48,767 bases of DNA, taken from NCBI RefSeq assembly GCF_022763345.1, contig NZ_JALEGS010000084.1:1-48767 (forward strand). Direction: 5' to 3'. Below are positions 7,813 through 16,983 of the stretch, one piece after another. Both the position numbers and the translations under genes were made by a program. Origin of the DNA: Phaeodactylibacter sp. GTDB lineage: Bacteria > Bacteroidota > Bacteroidia > Chitinophagales > Saprospiraceae. The notes under the pieces were generated by a model that saw nothing but the letters and a program-made list of their open reading frames with translations, did no database searches and was not told the DNA's origin. The stretch's first letter is position 1; every line of letters begins with the position of its first letter.

Positions 7813-10587
7813 CTAAAACGCTGCTTCCAGCCCAAAAACAAATTGCCGGGCAGGCAGGTAATAATCCAACCGGTCAACGCCTGCTACCAGAGGTGTACGT
7901 TGTTCCGGCGATAGGGTGCCCCCAAAAATGGTCGTTCCCGGGTCCTCCAGTACCGGCTCGGGGTCTATTCCGGAGTAGCGGGAGGCGAGTAGAATGTTGC
8001 GCGCAGTCAGCGATAGCCTAAGGTGAAGTGCCCGCTTGCCCGTTTTAGGCGTAAAATTTTTAGCTAGTTGAATGTGGTCAAGCTTGATAAAGTCCGCTCG
8101 CTCCACGTAATAGGAGGAAAATTGATAAGCATTCAGGTTTTCTATAACCTGTTCGCCCTGGAACAAATTGAAAGGGCTAGGCTCAATAGGGCGGGGCTCG
8201 TAGCGCAACCGGTGCATGTTAGCCAAGCTATGCCCCAAAGCACCTCTTAGCAAGGCCCGGGCCTCCCAGCTTCTCCATTTTATCCGGTGGGACCACCCCC
8301 AATCCAGGGTGGGCAGCCCGTTGCCTAATTCCGCCAGGTCACTTTCCGGCTGCCCAAACCAATCGGGCTGCCGGTTGATTACCCCATCGCCGTTCAAATC
8401 TTCAAAAACCGGAGCACCTTCTGCATCAACGGTCCCTGTGAACTGAGGGCCTGCCAGCTCGCCCAGCTGTCCGCCATTCTGCATTATGACTACAGGTGTG
8501 CCGTAAATATTGCCGGGTACAACTAGGAGGGAAGCGGATTCAGCGCCTGTTTCCCGGTATACAGACCGGTAGGTGGTACCTTGCAAGCCTGTAGTGTAGG
8601 CAAAACCGGGGCGCTCCCATAGGGTAAGCTGCAGGTTGAGGTCGAGCCCAGTCGTTCGAAAAGCGTTTTGATTAGTGTACGGGGTGTTAGAAACAAAGCT
8701 GCTGCTGATCCAGTCGCTGACTGTCCGGGTATACCAGTCGATTTGGGCCCTTAGCTTGCCGGCCTGCAGGGTCAGCCCGATATTGAATTCCTGCTTTTGC
8801 TCCCAGCCCAAATTAGGGTTGGCGGCATGAATAACGGTGGTGTCTACAAAACCATTAGGATAGGTAGTAATCCGAATGCGTTGTTGCGACAAGCCCGCTT
8901 CGTCTGGCAGGGCGCCGGTAACGCCAAAGCTGGCGCGTACCAAGAGTTGTTCCAGGCCTGATGAGGCTGGGTTGTTAATCAGTTCGTATCCAGCCCCTAC
9001 TGCCGGGAACAACCCCCAGTTGTTGTCGTTGCCCAACTTGCTCGACCCTTCATACCGCAATGAGGCATAAGTGTGCAGGCGGTCCTGTACCGTCAGGTGC
9101 ATCTGCGCGAAGAATGCGGAAACTTTCTCTGACCAGCCACTACTGACCGTATCGGAGCGGTAAGTACGCTCCGCCCAGTCTCCGTAGTTGCTGATTTCCT
9201 TGTTAGACAACAGGCCGGCATCCGTGAATCCGAAGAGCTGCAATTGGTCAAAAGTATGTGCGGTATTGGAGTATGACGTTCCACCGGTGAGCCGCAGTGA
9301 CAATTTATCGGTGTGCTGCTGGTAATGCACAAAGACTTCGTAAAGCGATAGCGCCGCACTTTCATCGGTCAGGTCGGCCCGCCCGCGCCTTTCCTCGTAG
9401 GGGCTGTAGGCGCTGCCGCGAAATTGGGACTGAGGGCTGTAGAAGGCCCGTTGGTTGTTGAATAGGTACTGATAGGCATAACGGGCTTGTACCGACAAGC
9501 GGCCGCTGAACCGGTATTGCGCAAGAGCGGAGGCTTGCAGGACCTCTACCAACCCCATATTTGAGTTCTGTTCCACGATAGCTTTAGGGTTGAAGGAGTC
9601 AAATAGCCCGGGCGTTTCAAAATAGCCCCCAAACAGGTCCGTATTGTAGGGGAAGGGAGCGTTGGCAGCATCGAGCGGGATTGTCGGGTTGAAGGCCGCT
9701 GCGTAGCGGAAGGCTTCCGGGAATCCCAGTTGGCTGTTGCGGTTGGTATAAGCCGCATTGACTTTGACATCCAGGGCATTCTTCAGGAAAGACCGGTTGA
9801 GGTAAGCGCGCAGGTTGGCTTGTTCGAAGCCGGAACGCTGTAGCACTCCTCCGATATTCCGGAAGTGCCCGCCCACGCGGAATTGAGTCCCTTTTTTTAA
9901 CCCGCTGACCGACAAGCTGTGTGCCTGACTGCTGCCATCGCGTTGCACTTCGTCCAGCCAGTTGGTAGAGCTGCCGAAATCCCAGTGCCCGGCTTGCCGG
10001 AAAGCAGCCGCATCCATGCTCGGGAAGCCCTCATAGGGGGTGGATAACGCTAGCTGCCCGGTATAATTTACAGTAAGAGTATCCTGCCGGAATGCGCTGC
10101 CCCTGGTCTGCACCAGGATGACACCATTGGATGCACGTATGCCGTAAAGCGCTTGCGCTGCCCCGTCCCGAAGCACCGTTACAGAGGCAATATCCTCCGG
10201 ATCAAGGCTATACCAGGAAGCTCCCGCAATACCATCTATCACCAGCAAAGGCTGCTGCTGTGAGTAGGAAGACAATCCTCTGATCCGAAAGAGCGGCAAT
10301 GCATTAGGGTTGCCGCCCCGGTTGTAAATCTGAACGCCCGGTAATTGCCCCTGTAGCAGTTCAGCCGGGTCTGAAAGGAGCCCCTGATTGAAGCTTGCTG
10401 TGTCAGTAGTAGCCGTTGCCGTGACCTGTCCCAGCGGTTGGCCAACCGTGTATCCCCATACGTTGTTGGTGGTTTTTTGCGCCGGCCCGGCATCCTGTGC
10501 AGGAAGGCTTAGAATGCATAAGAAAAAGGCAAACACGATATACGCTGATGTACGGAAGTGTATGTTGTTGGGGATATAGAAAAACAT
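7813..10587 (-). CDS. SusC/RagA-type TonB-dependent outer-membrane receptor, no SusD partner
   Basis: This 924-residue protein has a signal peptide (cleavage near LPAQ, residue 31), a plug domain (about 55-165) and a beta-barrel. Plug signatures are LLQGQLPGVQIYNRGG, FRIRGLSS, PLLVIDG and SVTVLRDGAAQALYGIR, which are diagnostic of SusC/RagA. It lacks the N-terminal carboxypeptidase-D-like domain found in most SusC proteins and is shorter than the roughly 1000 residues usual. The C-terminus ends in Phe (GLEAAF), as expected of an outer-membrane barrel. No susD, glycosidase or peptidase gene is adjacent, so the substrate cannot be guessed. Export cargo or scavenged oligomer are both possible. 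Confidence 0.93.
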   Translation of the reverse strand: MFFYIPNNIHFRTSAYIVFAFFLCILSLPAQDAGPAQKTTNNVWGYTVGQPLGQVTATATTDTASFNQGLLSDPAELLQGQLPGVQIYNRGGNPNALPLFRIRGLSSYSQQQPLLVIDGIAGASWYSLDPEDIASVTVLRDGAAQALYGIRASNGVILVQTRGSAFRQDTLTVNYTGQLALSTPYEGFPSMDAAAFRQAGHWDFGSSTNWLDEVQRDGSSQAHSLSVSGLKKGTQFRVGGHFRNIGGVLQRSGFEQANLRAYLNRSFLKNALDVKVNAAYTNRNSQLGFPEAFRYAAAFNPTIPLDAANAPFPYNTDLFGGYFETPGLFDSFNPKAIVEQNSNMGLVEVLQASALAQYRFSGRLSVQARYAYQYLFNNQRAFYSPQSQFRGSAYSPYEERRGRADLTDESAALSLYEVFVHYQQHTDKLSLRLTGGTSYSNTAHTFDQLQLFGFTDAGLLSNKEISNYGDWAERTYRSDTVSSGWSEKVSAFFAQMHLTVQDRLHTYASLRYEGSSKLGNDNNWGLFPAVGAGYELINNPASSGLEQLLVRASFGVTGALPDEAGLSQQRIRITTYPNGFVDTTVIHAANPNLGWEQKQEFNIGLTLQAGKLRAQIDWYTRTVSDWISSSFVSNTPYTNQNAFRTTGLDLNLQLTLWERPGFAYTTGLQGTTYRSVYRETGAESASLLVVPGNIYGTPVVIMQNGGQLGELAGPQFTGTVDAEGAPVFEDLNGDGVINRQPDWFGQPESDLAELGNGLPTLDWGWSHRIKWRSWEARALLRGALGHSLANMHRLRYEPRPIEPSPFNLFQGEQVIENLNAYQFSSYYVERADFIKLDHIQLAKNFTPKTGKRALHLRLSLTARNILLASRYSGIDPEPVLEDPGTTIFGGTLSPEQRTPLVAGVDRLDYYLPARQFVFGLEAAF

Positions 10588-10960
10588 AAGGGCGTATTTT
10601 TTATCAATTCAATATACGGTGTTTAAGCTATTTGTTATACGCAATACGAAGTGGTCACCTACTGGCGCTGACGGCCAGCACGGGGAACGATGAATGTCGG
10701 GCTTAAAGTCCAGACATTCATCGTCTGGGTCACTGATCCAGACATTCATCGTCTGGAATCTTGGATTTGCGACATCGGCCACTGACGAAGCATAGCTTGT
10801 CAGGGCAAGCCAAGCCACTTCCCAGCGTAAATGCTGACCCTCCTGCCTTTAAGGTGGTCAAAGCCCAAAGGCGACGAGACGCGGGCAAGCATTGAGTAGG
10901 TTTGCTGTGGCAAACCACTTAATCGTCAGTATACCAATGATCATGTTGCGGCTGTGTTTA
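10588..10960. repeat. Hairpin-rich intergenic region with a duplicated 19-base dyad
   Basis: There is no credible gene in these 373 bases. A 19-base sequence, ccagacattcatcgtctgg, occurs at 10710-10728 and again at 10738-10756. It is itself a dyad (ccagac...gtctgg). Further hairpins are ctggc...ggccag (10662-10678), gcttg...caagc (10795-10810) and ggtttgc...gcaaacc (10899-10916). The upstream region of the SusC-like gene lies at its left end, so the duplicated dyad could be an operator or part of a decayed repeat cluster. Confidence 0.7.
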
Positions 10961-11395
10961 TTAGCCTCTGCTGAACACACTGCTCAGCTCCGCTTTTATG
11001 GCTGGCCTCCTGGGGTAACGGGCTAACAGCCTGGATGCCAGTTCTTCATTGGTTATACGTTCCAGTTGTTCTGAGGCGTTCAGAGCAGCTCGCGGCGAGT
11101 TTTCAGTGACAGCCCCCGGTCCTGCATCCAAAGCTGCTTTGATGCCATATAGCATGGCTACCTGATGCTTGCAAACGGGCCCATAGTCATAGGGGCAGTC
11201 GCATTGCATAGCGTCAATGCTTGTACCTGTCATTTGAACCGATACCTCATATTCTGCACTTCCAAATACAATGGCATGCCAGTGCCCTTCCCCAATCTGC
11301 TGCAGGTCTTTCACTGCGCCGTGGTGGAAATAGGTCCATCCTCTTTCTTTGATATTAGAGGAAACGGAAAATTCAAAGTCTTCTAAACTAAGCAT
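10961..11395 (-). CDS. Stand-alone SWIM zinc-finger protein
   Basis: This 144-residue protein has a SWIM zinc finger with the pattern C-x-C-x(n)-C-x-H: Cys65, Cys67, Cys75 and His77 in the stretch CDCPYDYGPVCKH. SWIM domains bind DNA or protein and usually sit at the N-terminus of larger proteins such as SNF2-like helicases. Here nothing else is present, apart from a short helical tail (about 100-144). It is the last gene of a leftward group: 29 bases separate it from the LD-carboxypeptidase gene. Whether it is a truncated relative or a genuine small family cannot be settled here. Function unknown. Confidence 0.8.
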   Translation of the reverse strand: MLSLEDFEFSVSSNIKERGWTYFHHGAVKDLQQIGEGHWHAIVFGSAEYEVSVQMTGTSIDAMQCDCPYDYGPVCKHQVAMLYGIKAALDAGPGAVTENSPRAALNASEQLERITNEELASRLLARYPRRPAIKAELSSVFSRG

Positions 11396-11424
11396 AAGTA
11401 TTTTTTATCAGGTCTTTCTTGCGC

Positions 11425-12462
11425 TTACCGCACGCCCGCTTCCAGTAAAATGATGGACCGCTCTGATGCATTCATCCGAGCTCGTACGCCCACGGGGAAA
11501 GTACATTGATGGTCAATATGACCAAATGGGAAACCATAAGCGGTTGGGGTAGCAGTAGGCTGTAGTTGTTCCTTTAGGGTTTCGGACAAGGTCAGCGAAT
11601 CACTGCCTTCCGCTTTGGCGCAGTCGGCAAACACGCCCAAAGCGATCCCGTTGGCGGCTTTCAGGGGCCAGGCCTGCCGGAGTTGGGTGAGCATACGGTC
11701 CACCCGGTAGGGCGCCTCCCCAACATCTTCCATAAACACGATAGCGCCGGTTGGGTCAGGTAAATACCCGGTGCCTGCCATAGCCGACAGCAAGGACAGA
11801 TTGCCGCCCATCAGCACCCCTTCCACATCCCCTTTGCGGATAACCTCCGGCTGATAAAGCGGATCATCGGAGGTTTCGTTGCCTTCGGATAAGGGGATAG
11901 AGTAGGGGGCTGTCCCGTCCATCAGTACAGCCCGTACCTGTGCTTCGGTGTAGCCCGAAAATTCGGAAGCGCCCACCGGGCCGTGGAAGGTGACCAAACC
12001 CGTTTTGTGGAAAATGGCATTGAGCAGTGCCGTAATGTCGCTGTAACCGATCAGTATCTTGGGGTTTTTGCGGATGAGCCCATAGTCAATCTGAGGCAGC
12101 AGGCGGGTGCAGCCATAGCCGCCTCTGGCACACCATACGGCATCAACGGAGCGGTCCGAAAACATCATGTGCAGGTCATCCAGGCGTTGCTGATCGGTGC
12201 CGGCTACAAAGCCGTGCTTCGCGCGGATGTTTTTGCCCATTTTTACTTTCAGCCCAAGCTGAAGCATATTAGAAACAGCTTTGTCCAGCGATTCTTCACT
12301 GATGTAGCTGCCGGGGGTGATGAACCCGACAGTATCGCCCGGGCGCAGGCGTTTGGGAAAAATGCGCTTGGCCTGCGAGCCAAAAAATCGGGTGCTGCCC
12401 GCAAGCAGGGGTAAGGCTAAGGCTTTCCGGGAAAAGGATCTGCGGTTCATCGTTTTGGTCAA
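11425..12462 (-). CDS. LD-carboxypeptidase (peptidase family S66)
   Basis: This 345-residue protein matches the S66 muramoyltetrapeptide carboxypeptidase family, which trims the terminal D-Ala from tetrapeptides in peptidoglycan recycling. MccF-type immunity proteins are in the same family. Visible motifs are ARGGYGCTRLLPQ, the nucleophile elbow IGYSDITAL (Ser141), the acidic IVFMEDVGEAPYR and the His of FGHIDHQ. The N-terminus carries a twin-arginine-like signal (NRRSFSRKALALPLLAG), so it may be exported folded by Tat, unlike the cytoplasmic E. coli LdcA. An internal start at residue 5 (12450) would fit equally. It is ten bases downstream of the HTTM gene and probably co-transcribed. Confidence 0.92.
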   Translation of the reverse strand: MTKTMNRRSFSRKALALPLLAGSTRFFGSQAKRIFPKRLRPGDTVGFITPGSYISEESLDKAVSNMLQLGLKVKMGKNIRAKHGFVAGTDQQRLDDLHMMFSDRSVDAVWCARGGYGCTRLLPQIDYGLIRKNPKILIGYSDITALLNAIFHKTGLVTFHGPVGASEFSGYTEAQVRAVLMDGTAPYSIPLSEGNETSDDPLYQPEVIRKGDVEGVLMGGNLSLLSAMAGTGYLPDPTGAIVFMEDVGEAPYRVDRMLTQLRQAWPLKAANGIALGVFADCAKAEGSDSLTLSETLKEQLQPTATPTAYGFPFGHIDHQCTFPVGVRARMNASERSIILLEAGVR

Positions 12463-12472
12463 AAAGATAGGC

Positions 12473-13837
12473 TTATTCCGGCAAAATCCAATCGGAAGAC
12501 GTCCAAAACGACCATTCTACCTGTGTGAGGTCCCGCTCGGGATCGATGTAGTCATGGTAGTCTCGGTAGTTGAGCTTGCAGCGAATGTTGGCATAAACAG
12601 CGACTTCCTGCCCTTCTTTTTCAAATTCCTTTTCCAGGAAGTGGGCAAATTGCAGGATCATATCGGGGTGGCCGTACAGCTTACGCTCCTGCCGCTCTGA
12701 GAGGTATTCCCGGGGGCGGACAATTGTTGCTTCTCCGGTGCCCTGATTGACAACCTTGAACTTTCCAAAACCAATTTTTGAGCGTAGCATCATCCGCCAG
12801 GAATAGCGGTGTCCCTCTTCTGTCCAGGTTACATCACCCGTGTACAGGTGGTGGCGCAGGGGCAGCAGCAAATGGACCGCCATCAGTACGCCAAGCCCGC
12901 TGAGGATAGCAGTGCGGTTGCGGGGAGCGGCCTGCCACATTGGAATCTCTCCAGTACTGGTTTGCATCCTCGAAATCCAGGCGTTTTGTTGTTTTTTCAG
13001 CCAGCCCCATCGGCCTGCAAGCCAATGCACGAACCGGCGCGGGAAATCCGGCGCAAAATACAAGGCGGTCAGGGTAACGGAGAGGAAAGGGAAAATGCCG
13101 ATACTAAACACCAGCAGATTCATAAAATGGAAAAACAGTACGGCTGCAAACGCCCATAACCGTGTCCTTTTGAAAACCAGGAAAAAGACCACGAATAAGT
13201 CCAGGAACAGTCCCCCATAAGCCATAAAGTAGGCCATCCACTCCTGCTCCAGCAAAAAACCGATTACCGGGTGGTCTGCCCGGTACCCAATCCACTGCTT
13301 CAGGGGGATGGCATGGAGCCAGTCGCTGTTGAGCTTGGCAATGCCGCCAAAAAAGTACACTACGCCCATGAGAAACTGCGGGATGAAGAGGCACCAATAG
13401 GGAGCTGTATCAGACCTGAGGTCCGGGTTCTTTTTGACATCCAGCGACAGCTGCCGGTCCACGGGCAGGAAAATCATCAGAAAGCTGATCCAGCAAAACA
13501 GGTAGCCGTGATTGAGGTAATGAGCTTTCTCGAGAAAATAGGTATAGGTAAATCCGAAGGCAAAAAGGGTGGCTGATATGCGGTACCACTTGCCTAACAC
13601 TACGAGGATGGCACAGGCACAAATACTCAGCAGCAATATGGACATGAAGGGCTCGGGCAGCGGCCGCACCCATTCAAAACCGTAATATTTAAACTGGAAC
13701 CCTTCCGTATCGAAGGCTCCTTTTATCATATGGTAGTAAATCCAGGTACCAAAAACATCAGCAAAGCCCAATATGCCAAATACGATGCGGAGCATAATGA
13801 GGGTAGCAATGTCTACAGGTTGAAACAGGCGTTGCAT
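12473..13837 (-). CDS. HTTM-domain protein, vitamin K-dependent gamma-carboxylase homologue
   Basis: This 454-residue polytopic membrane protein belongs to the HTTM/VKGC family, related to the animal gamma-glutamyl carboxylase. Diagnostic stretches are the YLNHGYLF motif (His110), GGIAKLNSDWL with Lys168, which I align with the catalytic Lys218 of the human enzyme, and FFHFMNLLVFSIGIFP. Roughly eight hydrophobic segments span residues 10-290, followed by a soluble tail of about 130 residues. The C-terminal propeptide-binding part of animal enzymes is absent or shorter. Bacterial homologues are known mainly from marine bacteria and Leptospira and their substrates are unclear. It is the first gene of the leftward HTTM-S66-SWIM group. 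Confidence 0.88.
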   Translation of the reverse strand: MQRLFQPVDIATLIMLRIVFGILGFADVFGTWIYYHMIKGAFDTEGFQFKYYGFEWVRPLPEPFMSILLLSICACAILVVLGKWYRISATLFAFGFTYTYFLEKAHYLNHGYLFCWISFLMIFLPVDRQLSLDVKKNPDLRSDTAPYWCLFIPQFLMGVVYFFGGIAKLNSDWLHAIPLKQWIGYRADHPVIGFLLEQEWMAYFMAYGGLFLDLFVVFFLVFKRTRLWAFAAVLFFHFMNLLVFSIGIFPFLSVTLTALYFAPDFPRRFVHWLAGRWGWLKKQQNAWISRMQTSTGEIPMWQAAPRNRTAILSGLGVLMAVHLLLPLRHHLYTGDVTWTEEGHRYSWRMMLRSKIGFGKFKVVNQGTGEATIVRPREYLSERQERKLYGHPDMILQFAHFLEKEFEKEGQEVAVYANIRCKLNYRDYHDYIDPERDLTQVEWSFWTSSDWILPE

Positions 13838-13958
13838 GGAAGTCGGGTTGTATGCCTATAAAGATATGGATTTTCAGGCCGGTCCAGGTAACACCGAAGC
13901 CAAAATGTCCAAAACTGGTCAGGTGGTTTTCTTATTTTCGCACTCAAATCAGAAACTT

Positions 13959-15206
13959 ATGCTTCGTTTACTCCTCCTTTTGTTTTTTAGTGCCCATTTT
14001 ATCTTAACGGTTTCCGCCCAGGAAAAAGCCAACGTCCCGGCCGATCAGCCCTACGTGATCCTGATTTCCTGCGATGGCTACCGGTGGGATTATACCGCCC
14101 GCTTCCGCCCGCCGAATATCACCAAACTGATAGCCGGGGGCGTGCAGGCGTACTCCATGATCCCGAGTTTCCCTTCCAAGACTTTCCCTAATCACTACGC
14201 CATTGCCACCGGGCTGCTGCCGGAGCACAACGGACTGGTCGATAACACTTTTTACGACCCGGAAAGAGCGCAGCTCTACCGCATCAGCAACCGGGATGCG
14301 GTGGAGGATGGCTGCTGGTACAACGGAACGCCCCTTTGGGTGAATGCAGCTCAAAATGGGATGAAGGCTGCCAGCTTTTTCTTTGTGGGCTCGGAAGCCG
14401 ATATTCAGGGCGTGCGGCCGAGTTACTATTATCCCTACGATGGTAGTGTCCCCAATGAAGACCGGGTACAGCAGGTCCTCGACTGGCTGGAGTTGCCGGA
14501 AGCGGAGCGCCCCCATATGATTACCCTCTACTTTTCAGATATGGATGACACCGGCCACCGGCACGGTCCTTCCGACGATGAAGCTATCCGCGCTGCGCTG
14601 ATGAAGCTGGACTGGGCGTTGGGCAAGTTATTTGACGGTGTTGAAGCCACGGGGCTACCCGTGAATATCATTATGGTCTCCGATCATGGCATGATTGATG
14701 TCGGCCCCGAAAAACTGGTCAACATCGATCCCCTGCTGCAAGACAGCCGCTACCGGGTAGCCAATAACGGTGCCCTGGCGCATGTCTACCTGGAGGACGG
14801 TGCCGATCCGGAAGAAGCTTTAGCCTTTATGAAGGAAAAATCAGAGGGGTTACCGCTGGAGGTTTACCCTATTGCTGAATTCCCACACTACAGCGATAAA
14901 TCTGACCCCCGCCTTGGCGATTTTATCCTCTACCCGGCGTATGGCTATTACCTGGCCGACAGCCGCCGTATTCAGTTGGTCAAAAGCGGGAAGTTTTCTC
15001 AGGGCGGGGAGCATGGTTTTCATCCGGAGTTTCCGGAAATGCACGCTATCTTTTATGCCAAGGGCCCGGCATTTCGGAGTGGGCTAACAGTACCTTCCTT
15101 TCGAAATGTACATGTGTACCCGCTTATCTGCAATATCCTGGGCTTGCCTGTACCGGAAGGAATAGATGGACAGCTGGAAGTCCTTTCAGGAACGCTCAAG
15201 CACTGA
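13959..15206 (+). CDS. Ectonucleotide pyrophosphatase/phosphodiesterase (NPP family)
   Basis: The start at 13959 (MLRLLLLLFF) gives a clean signal peptide. An upstream ATG at 13836 would overlap the divergent gene. The 415-residue protein belongs to the alkaline phosphatase superfamily. Metal and active-site landmarks are ISCDGYRWDY (Asp39), the nucleophile Thr75 in SFPSKTFPNHY, FSDMDDTGHRHGP, VSDHGM and GEHGF with the last metal His. NPP enzymes hydrolyse nucleotide or phospholipid phosphodiester bonds. This one should act in the periplasm, probably scavenging phosphate or nucleosides from nucleotides. It is a single-gene unit; a set of hairpins follows it. Confidence 0.93.
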   Translation: MLRLLLLLFFSAHFILTVSAQEKANVPADQPYVILISCDGYRWDYTARFRPPNITKLIAGGVQAYSMIPSFPSKTFPNHYAIATGLLPEHNGLVDNTFYDPERAQLYRISNRDAVEDGCWYNGTPLWVNAAQNGMKAASFFFVGSEADIQGVRPSYYYPYDGSVPNEDRVQQVLDWLELPEAERPHMITLYFSDMDDTGHRHGPSDDEAIRAALMKLDWALGKLFDGVEATGLPVNIIMVSDHGMIDVGPEKLVNIDPLLQDSRYRVANNGALAHVYLEDGADPEEALAFMKEKSEGLPLEVYPIAEFPHYSDKSDPRLGDFILYPAYGYYLADSRRIQLVKSGKFSQGGEHGFHPEFPEMHAIFYAKGPAFRSGLTVPSFRNVHVYPLICNILGLPVPEGIDGQLEVLSGTLKH

Positions 15207-15224
15207 TAAACGCCTAAAAACGAA

Positions 15225-15308
15225 GCAGGCTGCCATCCATATAGCGGCAGCCTGCCCGTAAAAAAAGGTTTAGTTTTTTGGAGAAAAAAGCCGGCTTCCT
15301 TTTTACGG
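15225..15308 (+). terminator. Nested hairpins after the NPP gene, probable terminator region
   Basis: gcaggctgcc (15225-15234) pairs perfectly with ggcagcctgc (15246-15255). An outer pair cccgtaaaaa / tttttacggg encloses a second short stem, aagccggctt, which is followed by T-rich sequence. The first stem is not itself followed by a T-run, so the exact stop point is unclear. Confidence 0.5.
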
Positions 15309-15549
15309 GTCGCCGGTGCACTGAGTGTATTTGTGTCTTTGCCCAGTTACCCTGATGACCAAAAGCGGCCATCAGGGACTCAACTGAGATACATTACTTA
15401 AATAATGCGATATGAAATTAGGCCAGCTTGCAAAATCATACATAGGATTAATCCTGGTAGCGGTGCGTATTGTCCATGTATTTTAATGTTTAAAAAATTG
15501 TTTTTCAGGGATTTGTTATTAATTTTATTCTAAATAAAATTTGCAATAG
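15309..15549. other. AT-rich non-coding gap with one dyad
   Basis: ccctgatg (15350-15357) is complementary to catcaggg (15370-15377), with cagtt/aactg flanks extending the pairing. The rest, up to the start at 15550, is AT-rich and presumably holds the promoter of the next gene. I see no coding sequence. Confidence 0.5.
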
Positions 15550-16983
15550 ATGCGGAAAAGCAAGCTGTACGAGGTATTTGACCGGCTTAAGCCAGCTGAT
15601 AGACGTAGTTTTCTGACAACACTGGGACTAAAGGAAAACAACCTGTCACAAAATGATCAGGAACTGGCACAACGGTATGTAGAAGAAATCATCAACCGGA
15701 AGTTTCCACAGGGAGAGGCCGCGTTCTGGGAAGCCAATGACATGAAGCCGCTAGCTGCCAATAAATTTAAATCCCGCGTGCTGCGTGCGCTGGAGCGATT
15801 TCTACTGCTAGATGCACTGGATAAAGAACCCCGCCTCAAGCACATCCTGCTGGCGGGCAAATACGATCACCTGGGGCTTAGGAAACACCTTGATCACCAT
15901 CTGCGGGAGCTGGAAAAGGAGCACCAAAGCGATGAGGAACAAATTATTGGGCCTTATCTGGGAGAGGCGCTGGGGCAGTATATCCTGATCAAAGCCTTCT
16001 CTGAGGAGGAAAAGAATGACCCTCAAAAGGCACGCGCTGTCTTTAAAAAATGGGATGATGCGCTGGATAAATTTAGCGGATATATGCGGTTGAGCCTGCT
16101 TTTTGTGGCTTACGGTAAGATAAAAGTGTTCGGAGGAAGCGATTCTGAAGTTGAAGAGATTCGTGAAAGGGTCAAAGCTATCGTAGACAACACAGGAGAT
16201 AAAAATATTAAGCATTTTGGTAAATTAATCCGGCTTCTTGATCAATGCCCGCCAGCAGAGTATTTTGAAATTACCAAGGAACAAAACTCTTTCGATAAGG
16301 AAGTAGCGCACATTTACCAAAAATTATATTGGACGGAATTATTTAATTACTGTGTGGGTCGCATAAACCGGCACAAAGACCGCCGCTTTGCAGCAGAGCT
16401 CGTCCGGATTATGATACGCCTTGAAAACAGTAACCTTCACTTGAGTGACGGACATGTTATCATATTGGCCAGAATTAATGGTGTTATGGGTGCTGCGGTG
16501 ATTTCCGGGAATATAGACTGGTTTGCAGGTTTCCTGGAGCGGAACTGGGATAAAGTGGCTTTGGCTTCAGGAAAAGAACGGAAAGCATTCAAACGTTTTT
16601 CATTAGCTTATTTAGCTTTATATCGAGGAAACCTATCGAATGCGCAGGACAACATTTATGCTTTTCAGCGCTCTGTGCTTTACAGCAAAACCAGTTACTC
16701 CAATTTTGTTATGAGAATTGGCTCTGATAAAGTGCTGAGCAAGATTTATTTTGAAAATGGGGAGTTTGTAGCTTTAGAGCGTCAAATCCGAAGTATCCGG
16801 GGGTATGTAAGCCGGAGCCAGTATTCATCGGCTATACAACAGCAGATATTGAGCTTCTTTGATGATTTGCTGGACTGTAGCCAAAGCGGCCAGCCTCTCA
16901 CCGCTGAGCGGATAGAAGGCTGGCCACTGATTGATCAGGTTTGGGGTGAGCGGCTGCTCGCCAAAGCGAAATCTACGTCTTGA
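15550..16983 (+). CDS. Conserved-looking helical protein of unknown function
   Basis: This 477-residue protein has no signal peptide or membrane segment. It is alpha-helical throughout, charged, with a repeated helix-turn-helix rhythm that could be TPR-like or ARM-like (for example the pairs around residues 230-420). The N-terminus (RKSKLYEVFDRLKPADRRSF) resembles the start of some Saprospiria-specific helical proteins, but I cannot name a family. The gene and its surroundings are visibly more AT-rich than the flanking genes. It ends by overlapping the tail of a convergent small gene by 11 bases. No function is assigned. Confidence 0.75.
   Translation: MRKSKLYEVFDRLKPADRRSFLTTLGLKENNLSQNDQELAQRYVEEIINRKFPQGEAAFWEANDMKPLAANKFKSRVLRALERFLLLDALDKEPRLKHILLAGKYDHLGLRKHLDHHLRELEKEHQSDEEQIIGPYLGEALGQYILIKAFSEEEKNDPQKARAVFKKWDDALDKFSGYMRLSLLFVAYGKIKVFGGSDSEVEEIRERVKAIVDNTGDKNIKHFGKLIRLLDQCPPAEYFEITKEQNSFDKEVAHIYQKLYWTELFNYCVGRINRHKDRRFAAELVRIMIRLENSNLHLSDGHVIILARINGVMGAAVISGNIDWFAGFLERNWDKVALASGKERKAFKRFSLAYLALYRGNLSNAQDNIYAFQRSVLYSKTSYSNFVMRIGSDKVLSKIYFENGEFVALERQIRSIRGYVSRSQYSSAIQQQILSFFDDLLDCSQSGQPLTAERIEGWPLIDQVWGERLLAKAKSTS

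Noticed and set aside
10588..10960. CRISPR array from the repeated 19-base dyads
   Set aside because: Only two copies with a 9-base gap, no further repeats, no cas genes in the window.
13836..13958. Upstream start for the NPP gene
   Set aside because: It overlaps the start of the divergent HTTM gene and the extra residues precede a complete signal peptide that begins at 13959.
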